A stretch of 39,780 nucleotides of DNA, from the NCBI RefSeq assembly GCF_920984675.1, contig NZ_CAKLBV010000046.1:1-39780 (forward strand), given 5' to 3'. The first letter of the stretch is position 1; each line of letters begins with the position of its first letter. Under the pieces are notes generated by a model, which saw only the letters and a list, made by a program, of their open reading frames with translations, was not told the origin of the DNA and searched no databases. A program made the translations under genes and the position numbers. Positions 23,720-32,411 of this stretch are shown here, piece by piece. The stretch comes from Methylobacterium sp. Leaf118 (lineage in GTDB: Bacteria; Pseudomonadota; Alphaproteobacteria; Rhizobiales; Beijerinckiaceae).

Positions 23720-25525
23720 ATGACCACCCGCAGCATCGACAACATCCGCAACTTCTCGATCGTGGCCCATATCGACCACGGCAAGTCGACGCTGGCCGAC
23801 CGGCTGATCCAGACCACCGGCACCGTGGCCCTGCGCGACATGAGCGAGCAGATGCTCGACTCGATGGACATCGAGAAGGAGCGCGGCATCACCATCAAGG
23901 CCCAGACCGTGCGGCTCGAATACCGCGCGGAGGACGGCAAGGATTACATCCTGAACCTGATGGACACGCCCGGCCACGTGGACTTCGCCTACGAGGTCTC
24001 GCGCTCGCTGGCCGCCTGCGAGGGCTCGCTGCTGGTGGTGGATGCCAGCCAGGGTGTCGAGGCGCAGACGCTCGCCAACGTCTACCAGGCGCTCGACGCC
24101 AACCACGAGATCGTCCCCGTCCTCAACAAGGTCGACCTGCCGGCCGCCGAGCCCGACCGGGTCAAGGAGCAGATCGAGGAGGTGATCGGGCTCGACGCCT
24201 CGCAGGCGGTGCCGATCTCGGCCAAGACCGGCCTCAACATCGAGGCGGTGCTGGAGGCCATCGTCACCCGCCTGCCGCCGCCCAAGGGCGACCGCGAGGC
24301 CCCGCTCAAGGCGCTCCTCGTCGACAGCTGGTACGACGTCTATCTCGGCGTCGTCGTGCTGGTGCGCATCGTCGACGGCGTGCTGAAGAAGGGCATGACG
24401 ATCCGCATGATGGGCGCGGACGCGGCCTACGGCGTCGACCGGATCGGCGTGTTCCGCCCGAAGATGTCCGACATCGGCGAACTCGGCCCCGGCGAGGTCG
24501 GCTTCTTCACCGGCTCGATCAAGGAGGTGGCCGACACCCGCGTCGGCGACACCATCACCGAGGACAAGCGCCAGACCACGCAGATGCTGGCGGGCTTCAA
24601 GGAAGTCCAGGCGGTCGTCTTCTGCGGCCTGTTCCCCGTCGATGCCGCCGATTTCGAGAATCTGCGCGGCGCCATGGGCAAGCTGCGGCTCAACGACGCC
24701 TCGTTCTCCTACGAGATGGAGACGAGCGCGGCGCTCGGCTTCGGCTTCCGCTGCGGTTTCTTGGGACTCCTGCATCTCGAGATCATTCAGGAACGGCTGG
24801 AGCGCGAGTTCAACCTCGACCTGATCTCGACCGCGCCCTCGGTGGTCTACCGCCTGCTGATGCGCGACGGCGAGCACAAGGAGCTGCACAACCCCGCCGA
24901 CATGCCCGATCCGATGAAGATCGAGACGGTCGAGGAGCCGTGGATCCGCGCCACGATCCTGACGCCCGACGAGTATCTCGGCGGCGTGCTGAAGCTGTGC
25001 CAGGACCGGCGCGGCATCCAGATCGACCTCAACTACGTCGGCAAGCGGGCCATGGTGGTCTACGACCTGCCGCTCAACGAGGTGGTGTTCGATTTCTACG
25101 ACCGCCTGAAGTCGATCTCGAAAGGCTACGCCTCGTTCGACTACCACGTTTCCGACTACCGCGAGGGCGACCTCGTCAAGATGTCGATCCTCGTGAACGC
25201 CGAGCCGGTCGACGCCCTCTCGATGCTGGTCCACCGCACCCGCGCCGAGAGCCGCGGCCGCGCCATGTGCGAGAAGCTGAAAGACCTGATCCCGCGCCAC
25301 CTGTTCCAGATCCCGGTCCAGGCGGCGATCGGCGGCAAGATCATCGCCCGCGAGACCATCCGCGCCCTGTCCAAGGACGTGACCGCCAAGTGCTACGGCG
25401 GCGACATCTCCCGCAAGCGCAAGCTTCTGGACAAGCAGAAGGAAGGCAAGAAGCGCATGCGCCAGTTCGGCCGCGTGGAGATCCCGCAGGAGGCGTTCAT
25501 CGCGGCGCTGAAGATGGACGATTGA
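23720..25525 (+). CDS. lepA: Elongation factor 4 (LepA)
   Basis: A 601-residue translational GTPase. The G1 motif AHIDHGKST is at 16-24, the switch region GITIKAQTV follows, and then DTPGHVDF (G3), NKVD (G4) and SAKTG (G5). The EF-G-like domains follow, with the LepA-specific C-terminal part (AKCYGGDISRKRKLLDKQKE, KKRMRQFGRVEIPQEAF). It acts on stalled or mis-translocated ribosomes and in 30S assembly under stress. ATG 23720 gives the standard length. The gene ends 40 bp from the convergent hydrolase-NTPase-TPR gene, with a short GGCGGCCGCC palindrome (25527-25536) between. Confidence 0.97.
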   Translation: MTTRSIDNIRNFSIVAHIDHGKSTLADRLIQTTGTVALRDMSEQMLDSMDIEKERGITIKAQTVRLEYRAEDGKDYILNLMDTPGHVDFAYEVSRSLAACEGSLLVVDASQGVEAQTLANVYQALDANHEIVPVLNKVDLPAAEPDRVKEQIEEVIGLDASQAVPISAKTGLNIEAVLEAIVTRLPPPKGDREAPLKALLVDSWYDVYLGVVVLVRIVDGVLKKGMTIRMMGADAAYGVDRIGVFRPKMSDIGELGPGEVGFFTGSIKEVADTRVGDTITEDKRQTTQMLAGFKEVQAVVFCGLFPVDAADFENLRGAMGKLRLNDASFSYEMETSAALGFGFRCGFLGLLHLEIIQERLEREFNLDLISTAPSVVYRLLMRDGEHKELHNPADMPDPMKIETVEEPWIRATILTPDEYLGGVLKLCQDRRGIQIDLNYVGKRAMVVYDLPLNEVVFDFYDRLKSISKGYASFDYHVSDYREGDLVKMSILVNAEPVDALSMLVHRTRAESRGRAMCEKLKDLIPRHLFQIPVQAAIGGKIIARETIRALSKDVTAKCYGGDISRKRKLLDKQKEGKKRMRQFGRVEIPQEAFIAALKMDD

Positions 25526-25565
25526 GGGCGGCCGCCTTTCAAGGACCCGGTGAGGCGATCTTGGA

Positions 25566-26640
25566 TCAAGCCTCCTCCCCCGGCTCGAGAAGTCGCCTGA
25601 TCCTTTGCCGCACGGCCTCGGCCTCTTCGTCCCGACCGAGTTCCGAGAGCTGGGCGGCAAGATTGTTGCTTGAAACGAGCAAGTTCCGCGCGAAGGCGTC
25701 GGGCCTGGCTCGCGCGAGTTCGGCAAATACCGCGACGGCCTCCTGCGCGGCGGCCAGGGCTTCCTCGCAACGGCCGAGTTGGGACAGCCTGTTGCCGAGG
25801 TTGTTTAGGGACAGGGCGAGATCGGGGGTGAAGGCCTCGGGACGGACGCCGGCAAGATCGCGACAGAGCCCGGTGGCGTCCTGCGCGGCGGTCAGGGCCT
25901 CCTCGCGACGACCGAGCTTGGACAGCCTGTTGCCGAGGTTGTTCAAGGACAGAGCGAGATCGGGCATGAAGGCCTCGGGACGGGCGCGGGCGAGGGCGTG
26001 TCGAATCTCGACGGCCTCCTGCGCGGCGGCTAAGGCCTCCTCGCGACAGTCGAGTTCGGACAGCCTGTTGCCGAGGTTGTTCAGGGACCCGGCGAGATCG
26101 GGCGTGAAAACCTCGGGGCGGGCGCGGGCGAGATCGCGATAAAGTCCGGTGGCCTCCCGAGCGACAGCCAGGGCCTCCTCGCGACGGCCAAGCTCGGACA
26201 GCCTGTTGCCGAGGTTGTTCAGGGACACGGCGAGATCGGGCGTGAGGGTATCGGGACGGGCGCTGGCGAGGGTGATCCTGATCTCGACGGCCTCCTGCGC
26301 GGCGGCCAGGGCCTCCTCGCGACGGCCGAGCTCGGACAACCTGTTGCCGAGGTTGTTCAGGGACATGGCGAGATCGGGCGTGAAGGTCTCGGGACGGGCG
26401 TGGGCGAGCGCGCGCCAGATCTCGACGGACTCCTGCGCGGCAGCCAAGGCCTCCTCGCGACGGCCGAGCTCGGACAGCCTGTTGCCGAGGTTGTTCAGGG
26501 ACACGGCGAGATCGGGCGTGAAGGCATCGGGGCGGGCGCGGGCGAGATCGCGATAGAGCCCGGTGGCCTCCTGCGCGGCAGCCAGGGCCTCCTCGCGACG
26601 ACCGATCTGTGACAGGTAGCCGCCAGCATTCGACAACAAG
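25566..26640 (-). repeat. 138-bp tandem repeats coding TPR units
   Basis: The TPR part is built of 138-bp direct repeats. For example, the CGGACA...GTTGCCGAGGTTGTTCA block recurs at 26195, 26333 and 26471. Eight protein units can be aligned, the last one diverged. Units 1, 4 and 6 share EATGLYRDLA-like sequence, and 2, 3 and 5 share AVEIR-like sequence, suggesting block duplication. Confidence 0.85.
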
Positions 26641-28898
26641 CTGGCGGCCTGCTCCGGCGCCTGCTTCACCAAGCCTGCGAGCGTCGCTGCGACGACCGCG
26701 GCGAACCCCGCGGCCGGGAACGGAACCCTGCCGCTCGCGAACTCGACGAAGCGGGCCGCCCGGGATGGCTCCCGCTCGATCATCGTGACGAGCGCCCGTT
26801 CGAGCGGAGCCGCGCCGCCGCGGGCGACGCCGGGCGCGTCGAGATCGAACAGGATTCGTCCGAGCCGGCCGCCGATGCCGGTCTCGGCACCCACGAGCGC
26901 GGCCGAGAGCCAGTCCGGCAGCTGGCGGTCGCCCTCTGGAAATCTCGGATCAAACAGGACCGTGTCGAGGAAACAGGCCGCCACGCGGTCGGGTTGGAGG
27001 CGAGTCAGCCGGCCCCCGCGCCACCACGGCGTGTCGGCGATCCTCGGCACGATGGCGTCGGCGCGCCTCTCCCCGGCGATCCCCTCGGCAACGAGGGTAT
27101 CGATGACGTCGCCGCCGAGCCCGTCGGCGAGGATGCCGAGTGCGAGGAGGCGCTCCAGCGTCGCGGGGCCGATGCCCAGTTGCTCGGAGGTCCGGCGCAC
27201 CCGGGCCCGTTCGCGCTCGGCGAGATCGCGGATGATGGCGCCGCCCTCGATCCCGAAGGCCATGTCTGGCGCCAGCACGGCGTGAACGGCGGCCGCGACC
27301 GCGAAGAGCGGCAGGCGGTGCAGGGGCGTCTCGCCCAGCCAGCTCGCCGCCCGCTCCAGATTGGGCACCGGTCGTCCGGCCCGGGCCGCGAAGGCTTCGG
27401 CGGCCTCCCGGATCAGGGCGGAGGCCTGGATCGCCGAGAGCGCGTCCGGAGCCGCGATCGGCTGGCGGCCGAAGCGGCCTTCGAGCCCGACCACCGCACT
27501 GTCCCAATGCGCGAAGTCCCGCCGCGAGAGGAGCAGGAACCGGATCGGCCGCTCTGTGCGCGGCGTCGCGGCGAGCGCCTCGATCAGACTTCGGGTCAGG
27601 TCGGGAGATTCCTCGGGATAGTCGAGGATCAGCAGCAGACCCCGGCTGCCGGACAGCGCCACCCGCAGCGGGACGCCCGCACGCACGAAGCCGGCCTTCC
27701 ACCCCCGCTCGCGCAGCCGCGCCGCTGCGGTGGCCGCGAGCCGTGTCTTGCCCGCCCCGCCCTCCCCGGTGATGAGGCGCGCGGAGGGGACGCTCGGCTT
27801 GGCCTCGGCCCAGTCGAGGATCTGCCGAAGGTCGTCATCGCGCCCGTGCAGCGTCCGGGCGAGCCCGAAATTCCAGCGCAGGGCGTCGAGCAGGTTGATG
27901 TCGCCCGGCTGGACGGCCTCGTCGAGGGACCGCCAGGGAATGTCCGGCTCGGCCGCGGCGACGGAGGCTCCGGGACTGTCGATGCGGACCGCATCGTCGG
28001 CGAGGAAGACGGAGATCGCCTGGCCCTGCCGGGCGGCATCGAGCCGATCGAGGATGCTCGCCGTGTCGCCCTTGATCCGCGACTGACCTTCCAGGATTTG
28101 ATTCGTCGCCTCGATGACCGGCGAGACGGGCCGCTCGACCGCTTCCCGGAGGAAGCCCAGCACGTACGCATAAACCTCGTCGGCGCGGCTCCTCGGCTTG
28201 GCGATCGAGGCGTGATCCTCATCGACCACCCAGGCACGGACGCGGTGCAGGGCCGGATCCGCGCTGTCCGGCTTGACGATCATCCCGAGGATCCGCGTCG
28301 GCTTGCCCTCGCGGAGAACCAGATGATGCAGGCCCCGCTCGGTGGCCCAGTCCCGATACCAATTGTTCAAATCACGCAGGTTCGGATCGTTGCGCACGAG
28401 GGACATCGTCGCCGCGGACGGTCGGACGAGGATGCGCAGCCAGTCCCCCCACTCCGTCAGGTCCGACCCGAGATGAGGTGTGGCGAGGAAGGCGACCTTG
28501 TCGATGCGGGCGAGCAGCTCGGCCGCGTTCCGCTGCTGGGCCGCCTCCCTCTCGAGCATCCGGAAGAGTTGTTTGATCACGAGGCCGCCGAGGCTGTGAC
28601 CGATCAGGACGATCCGCCCGTCTCTCAGTTCGGGCCGCGTGAGGAGGCGCCCAAGGATATTCTCGGCGCGGTCGACGAGATGCAGAGCGTGTCCGCGCCA
28701 GCGCGACACCGGCGCCTCGTAGCCGACCGACCAGACGGCGAGACCTTCGATGTCTTCGGCGAGCCAGCACGGCCAGAGCATCGCGAGGTCGGGCGTGGCC
28801 TGCCACGTCCAACGCGGATCTCCGCCGAGACCGTGAACGAAGATCACGTTCGTCTCGAGCGGGCCCCGGCTTTCGAGGAGGCGGTAGAGATCAGCCAT
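25566..28898 (-). CDS. Alpha/beta-hydrolase, STAND NTPase and TPR fusion protein
   Basis: A 1110-residue protein in three parts. Residues 1-255 are a lipase/esterase-like alpha/beta-hydrolase: NVIFVHGLGG (17-26), nucleophile Ser102 in GHSLGG, and probable catalytic His229 in DEDHASIAKP. Residues about 345-700 are a P-loop NTPase of STAND type: GRDDDLRQILDWAEA, Walker A GEGGAGKT (378-385), Walker B LLLILDYPEE (Asp426), an Arg in FLLLSRRD (459), and TPLHRLPLFA like the GxP motif. From about 760 come eight TPR-like units of 46 residues (SLNNLGNRLSELGRREEAL...). No signal or membrane segment is seen. The layout is effector, switch, repeat sensor, as in NLR-like proteins. A defence or self/non-self role is inference; signalling or metabolism cannot be excluded. 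Confidence 0.85.
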   Translation of the reverse strand: MADLYRLLESRGPLETNVIFVHGLGGDPRWTWQATPDLAMLWPCWLAEDIEGLAVWSVGYEAPVSRWRGHALHLVDRAENILGRLLTRPELRDGRIVLIGHSLGGLVIKQLFRMLEREAAQQRNAAELLARIDKVAFLATPHLGSDLTEWGDWLRILVRPSAATMSLVRNDPNLRDLNNWYRDWATERGLHHLVLREGKPTRILGMIVKPDSADPALHRVRAWVVDEDHASIAKPRSRADEVYAYVLGFLREAVERPVSPVIEATNQILEGQSRIKGDTASILDRLDAARQGQAISVFLADDAVRIDSPGASVAAAEPDIPWRSLDEAVQPGDINLLDALRWNFGLARTLHGRDDDLRQILDWAEAKPSVPSARLITGEGGAGKTRLAATAAARLRERGWKAGFVRAGVPLRVALSGSRGLLLILDYPEESPDLTRSLIEALAATPRTERPIRFLLLSRRDFAHWDSAVVGLEGRFGRQPIAAPDALSAIQASALIREAAEAFAARAGRPVPNLERAASWLGETPLHRLPLFAVAAAVHAVLAPDMAFGIEGGAIIRDLAERERARVRRTSEQLGIGPATLERLLALGILADGLGGDVIDTLVAEGIAGERRADAIVPRIADTPWWRGGRLTRLQPDRVAACFLDTVLFDPRFPEGDRQLPDWLSAALVGAETGIGGRLGRILFDLDAPGVARGGAAPLERALVTMIEREPSRAARFVEFASGRVPFPAAGFAAVVAATLAGLVKQAPEQAASLLSNAGGYLSQIGRREEALAAAQEATGLYRDLARARPDAFTPDLAVSLNNLGNRLSELGRREEALAAAQESVEIWRALAHARPETFTPDLAMSLNNLGNRLSELGRREEALAAAQEAVEIRITLASARPDTLTPDLAVSLNNLGNRLSELGRREEALAVAREATGLYRDLARARPEVFTPDLAGSLNNLGNRLSELDCREEALAAAQEAVEIRHALARARPEAFMPDLALSLNNLGNRLSKLGRREEALTAAQDATGLCRDLAGVRPEAFTPDLALSLNNLGNRLSQLGRCEEALAAAQEAVAVFAELARARPDAFARNLLVSSNNLAAQLSELGRDEEAEAVRQRIRRLLEPGEEA

Positions 28899-29220
28899 GC
28901 ATCAGCCAGGCAAGAATTTTATCATTGCAAAAAACGATCTGTCGCTTTCTTCACTAGGTTGATAATACCTGGAAAAAATCTAAAACCTGTCGAAGAACGT
29001 GATTTAGCCGTGCAGGGACCATGCCATCTTCGAGACGATCAAATTACCGAGGGCGCAGACGAAGGTCAAGCAGCGGAGGCACTGACTGAGGACGACGGAG
29101 CACGCGACGATACGCTCGGCAGAATTCGATTTGGAATGACGGTTGCCTTGCCCTCCGGACTGGCTGGCCTCACGCACACGCCGTAAGTTCGGGCATCGTA
29201 CCCGTCGCGGGGGAGAGCCC
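28899..29220. other. AT-rich gene-free spacer
   Basis: A gap of 322 bp. The first 100 bp are clearly AT-rich (runs such as AAGAATTTTATC, GCAAAAAACG, TGGAAAAAATCTAAAACC) against a GC-rich surround. On the minus strand TAAAAT (28916-28921) lies 18 bp before the hydrolase-NTPase-TPR start and could be its -10. The right half has normal composition and leads to the porin. No gene or transposase fragment was recognised. Confidence 0.6.
28916..28921 (-). promoter_or_regulatory. Possible -10 element of the hydrolase-NTPase-TPR gene
   Basis: TAAAAT on the minus strand, within an AT-rich stretch. A transcript would start near 28909, giving a leader of about 11 nt. The -35 is weak (GCGACA, 18 bp away). 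Confidence 0.35.
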
Positions 29221-30678
29221 TTGTTTCGAAGCCCGCTCGCCTGCGCACTCGCCGCCGCGCTCGCCGCCGGCCCAGCCCTGGCGCAACCCACCGGAAAACC
29301 CGTCTTCGAAGGCGCGGGCGGCGATCCGCGCGTCTCGGTCTCCCAGCCGGAGTCGACCAGCCAGGCCTCGGGCGGCTACGTCCGCTCGATCGAGCCCTCG
29401 CTCGGGCCGCTCGGCGATCCGCTCCGCCTGCGCCCCCTCCTCAAAGAAAAGGGCATCGAGTACAGCCTCACCTATGTCGGCGAGACGCTCGGCAACGCCT
29501 TCGGCGGCCTCCGGCCGGGGGCCATCGTGCAGGACCGGCTGAACCTGCGACTCAACCTCGATCTCCAAACGCTTGCCGGCTGGGACGGGGCGACTTTGCA
29601 TGCCAACGCCTACTTCATCCACGGCACCGGCCTGTCGCGCTATGAGGTCGGCAACCTGCTGACCACGAGCGTGATCGAGGCGCTGCCGTCCTCGCGCCTC
29701 TCCGTGCTGTGGCTCGACCAGCAGCTGTTCGACGGCCGCCTCGGGATCCGCATCGGCCAGCAGGCCGCCGACACCGAGTTCTTCGTCAGCCAGACCGCGA
29801 CGCTGTTCGTGAATGCGAGCTTCGGCTGGCCGGCGATCACCGGGCTCGATCTGCCGGGCGGCGGCCCGGCCTATCCGCTGGCGGCGCCCGCGATCCGGGC
29901 CAAATACGTGCCGGGCAACGGTTTTTCGATCCAGGCCGGGCTCTACGACGGCGATCCGGCCGGCGCCAACCGGCCCGGACAGGACCCGGAGGCGCAGCGG
30001 CTCGACCGCACCGGCACCAACTTCCGCACCCGCGACCCGGCGCTGATCGTGGCGGAGGCGACCTACGCCTACAACACAGAAACCGGCGCCCAGGGCCTGC
30101 CGGGCGACATCACGCTGGGCGGCTGGCAGCATTTCGGGCGCTTCGAAAGCTTGCGCTTCGACACCACCGGCCGGCCGCTGGCCGATCCGCGCTCGACCGG
30201 GATCGGCCGCCCGCTGCGGGGCAATGCCGGCCTCTACGCGATCTGGGACCAGACGCTGTTTCGCGAATCCGGCAAGGACGACGAGGGCCTCGGCTTTTTC
30301 GTCCGCGCGGCGTACGCGCCGACCCGCTCCAGCCTGATCGCGGCCTATGTCGATACGGGCCTCGCCTACAAGGGCCTGTTCGAGGGCCGCGACGACGACA
30401 CGATCGGCCTCAGCCTGGCCCATGCCCGCCTCTCCGACGACGCCCGCCGGGCCGACACCGACGCCATCGTCTCCACGGGCATGCCACGGCCGCGGCGGCG
30501 GGCCGAGACCGTGATCGAGGCGACCTATCAGGTGGTGGTGGTGCCGGGCTTCACCCTGCAGCCCGACCTGCAGCTGATCCTGCATCCGGGCGGCGGCATC
30601 GCCAACCCGCGCGATCCGGACGGGCGACGGCTGCGCAACGCGGGCGTGATCGGCTTGCGCGCCACGGTTCAATACTGA
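29221..30678 (+). CDS. OprB-like carbohydrate-selective porin
   Basis: A 485-residue outer-membrane beta-barrel. It has a signal peptide FRSPLACALAAALAAGPALAQ, with cleavage near 21. Typical OprB features follow: GIEYSLTYVGETLGNAFGG, a long run of alternating strands, the block RLSVLWLDQQLFDGRLGIRIGQQAADTEFF, GFFVRAAYAPTRSSLIAAYVDTGLAYKGLFEGRDDD, and a C-terminal barrel strand ending in aromatic Tyr (GLRATVQY). It would let sugars or small solutes through the outer membrane. The start is taken as TTG 29221, right after GGGGGAGAG; the longer frame to 29143 adds Arg-rich sequence before the signal. It lies upstream of the metal RND genes, where an outer-membrane channel would be expected. Confidence 0.75.
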   Translation: MFRSPLACALAAALAAGPALAQPTGKPVFEGAGGDPRVSVSQPESTSQASGGYVRSIEPSLGPLGDPLRLRPLLKEKGIEYSLTYVGETLGNAFGGLRPGAIVQDRLNLRLNLDLQTLAGWDGATLHANAYFIHGTGLSRYEVGNLLTTSVIEALPSSRLSVLWLDQQLFDGRLGIRIGQQAADTEFFVSQTATLFVNASFGWPAITGLDLPGGGPAYPLAAPAIRAKYVPGNGFSIQAGLYDGDPAGANRPGQDPEAQRLDRTGTNFRTRDPALIVAEATYAYNTETGAQGLPGDITLGGWQHFGRFESLRFDTTGRPLADPRSTGIGRPLRGNAGLYAIWDQTLFRESGKDDEGLGFFVRAAYAPTRSSLIAAYVDTGLAYKGLFEGRDDDTIGLSLAHARLSDDARRADTDAIVSTGMPRPRRRAETVIEATYQVVVVPGFTLQPDLQLILHPGGGIANPRDPDGRRLRNAGVIGLRATVQY

Positions 30679-30713
30679 TCGACGGCCGCCCCGAAATGCC
30701 CGAGATCGGGGGC

Positions 30714-30731
30714 CGCACGGGCGCCCGTGCG
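30714..30731. promoter_or_regulatory. 18-bp perfect palindrome before the RND genes
   Basis: CGCACGGGCGCCCGTGCG is fully self-complementary. It lies 36 bp after the porin stop and 160 bp before the adaptor start. It could be an operator or, as RNA, a tight hairpin. Confidence 0.35.
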
Positions 30732-30805
30732 CGTCACGATCGTCGGCGGCCGCGGGAAGCGTCATTCCCCCGTCAAGTCGCCACGGTAACGGCGCAATTG
30801 AGGAG

Positions 30806-30827
30806 CTTCGGTCGCGCACAACCGAAG
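30806..30827 (+). promoter_or_regulatory. Hairpin in the leader of the adaptor gene
   Basis: CTTCGGT (30806-30812) pairs with ACCGAAG (30821-30827) around an 8-base loop, 65 bp before the adaptor ATG. No T-run follows. A structural role in the leader is possible. Confidence 0.3.
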
Positions 30828-30891
30828 GGCCGAGCGAATCGGCCGCGCCGACGGGCGGATCCGAGGCGTGACCAGCCGGGATGATGGGTCG

Positions 30892-32145
30892 ATGAGCGAA
30901 GGTCACGCCGAGGAGAACCTCACGCCGAGGAAGATGCGGCTCGGCCCGCAGATCCTTCTGGCCCTGGTCCTGCTCGGGGCCGCCGGGGCGGCGATCTGGT
31001 ACGGGCGGCCGAAGGGGGTCGATGCGGCGGTCCCGACGCCCGCCGCCGTCACCAGCGTCGCGGATGGGCGCTTCGTGCTGACGCCAAGCCAGCTCGCCAC
31101 CGTCACCACGGTGCCGGTCGCGCAGCGGCTGTTCTTCGAAGACATCGCCACCGAGGGCAAGATCGGCGTCGACGAGTACCGGGCGACCCCGGTGTTCTCG
31201 CCCTATGCCGGCCGGGTCATCACCATCTTCGCCCGCTCCGGCGAGAAGGTGCGGCAGGGCGACAAGCTGTTCTCGCTCCAGGCCAACGAGATGGTCCAGG
31301 CGCAGAACGATTTCCTGGCGGCGCTGAACGTCCTCAACAAGACCCGCTCGCAGCTCTCCTACGCCGCCAACACCGAGAAGCGGCTGCGCGACCTCTACGA
31401 GTCCCGCGTGACGACCCTGCGCGAGTTGCAGACGGCTCAGAACGACCTCTCGACCGCCCAGAACGACGCCAAGACCGCCGAGGTCGGCCTGGAGGCGGTG
31501 CGCAACCGCCTGCGCATCCTCGGGCTCCGGGACGACGACATGACCGCCCTCCAGACCAAGGGCGCGATCAACCCCGAGACGACGATCTACGCGCCGCTCT
31601 CCGGCACCATCATCCAGCGCAAGATCGGCCCCGGCCAGTACGTCAACACCGGCGGCTCCGATCCGTCCTACATCATCGGCGACCTCTCCAAGGTCTGGAT
31701 CATCGCCCAGCTGCGCGAGACCGACGCGGCCAAGGTCGATCTCGGCGAGCGCATCCGCTTCAAGGTGCTGGCCTATCCGGGCATGACCTTCGAGAGCCGG
31801 GTGAACTTCATCGGCGCCTCGGTCGATCCCGCCACGCGGCGCATCTACGTGCGGGCCGAGATCGACAATGCCAAGGGCCTCCTGAAGCCCGAGATGTACG
31901 CCAGCGTCCACATCATCAACGAGCGCGAGACCGTCTCCCGGGCGGTGCCGCGGCAGGCGGTGATCTTCGAGGGCGACAAGGCCCGGGTCTGGGTGCTCAA
32001 GCCCGACAATGCGGTGGAGAGCCGCGCGATCCGCACCGGCCTCGTCGACGGCAACGAGATCGAGGTGACCGAAGGCCTCGCCGTCGGCGAGCGCGTCATC
32101 TCGAAGGGCGCCCTGTTCATCGACGGAATGACCAACCAGGGCTAG
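30892..32145 (+). CDS. RND efflux periplasmic adaptor (CzcB/CusB-like)
   Basis: A 417-residue membrane-fusion protein. It has one N-terminal anchor helix (GPQILLALVLLGAAGAAIWYG), then the first half of the lipoyl/barrel-sandwich domain (FSPYAGRVITIFARSGEKVRQGDKLFSL), a coiled-coil hairpin of about 80 residues (EMVQAQNDFLAALNVLNKT ... QNDLSTAQNDAKTAEVGLEAVRNRL), the second lipoyl half (TIYAPLSGTIIQRKIGPGQYV), a beta-barrel and a proximal domain. It links an inner-membrane RND pump to an outer-membrane channel. There is no N-terminal His/Met-rich metal-binding tail as in some CusB. ATG 30892 is preferred to GTG 30868. The RND pump gene follows after a repeat-containing gap. Confidence 0.9.
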   Translation: MSEGHAEENLTPRKMRLGPQILLALVLLGAAGAAIWYGRPKGVDAAVPTPAAVTSVADGRFVLTPSQLATVTTVPVAQRLFFEDIATEGKIGVDEYRATPVFSPYAGRVITIFARSGEKVRQGDKLFSLQANEMVQAQNDFLAALNVLNKTRSQLSYAANTEKRLRDLYESRVTTLRELQTAQNDLSTAQNDAKTAEVGLEAVRNRLRILGLRDDDMTALQTKGAINPETTIYAPLSGTIIQRKIGPGQYVNTGGSDPSYIIGDLSKVWIIAQLRETDAAKVDLGERIRFKVLAYPGMTFESRVNFIGASVDPATRRIYVRAEIDNAKGLLKPEMYASVHIINERETVSRAVPRQAVIFEGDKARVWVLKPDNAVESRAIRTGLVDGNEIEVTEGLAVGERVISKGALFIDGMTNQG

Positions 32146-32192
32146 GGCCTCGGCCCGTGCGGCGGAGGCCGGCGCTCGGCACGGCGCCGAGG

Positions 32193-32264
32193 CGGCACAG
32201 GACCCGAGAGCGGCACAGGACCCGAGAACGGCACAGGACCCGAGAGCGGCACAGGACCCGAGAG
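32193..32264. repeat. 18-bp tandem repeat, four units
   Basis: GGCACAGGACCCGAGAGC is repeated at 32193, 32211 (one change, AAC end), 32229 and 32247. It lies in the 266-bp gap between the adaptor and pump genes, where no convincing gene is seen. The near-identity of units suggests recent slippage and variable copy number. Confidence 0.9.
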
Positions 32265-32411
32265 CGGCGGCCCCAGGGGTGACGCCGGCTCCCGACAGAA
32301 CAAGCCCCCGCGGGGCGCACGGACCAGGGACCCCGAGAGACCGCCAGGAAGGCGCGGCGGCCGGCATGAGCCCGGCCCCGGCGCGCCGGCGCCAGTCTGG
32401 AACCGAACGTC

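Noticed and set aside
20450..25726. A very long open frame on the minus strand over the kinase and lepA
   Set aside because: It is antisense to two clear genes and consists of Arg/Gly/His/Asp-rich low-complexity sequence, as expected in GC-rich DNA.
25566..26640. CRISPR-like array
   Set aside because: The repeats are contiguous 138-bp coding units in frame with TPR sequence, with no spacers.
28970..29140. Transposase remnant in the AT-rich spacer
   Set aside because: Short frames on both strands gave no recognisable transposase motif, and no terminal inverted repeats were seen.
29170..32367. A 1065-codon minus-strand frame over the porin and adaptor
   Set aside because: Shadow of the two genes; composition is Gly/Arg/Asp-rich without motifs.
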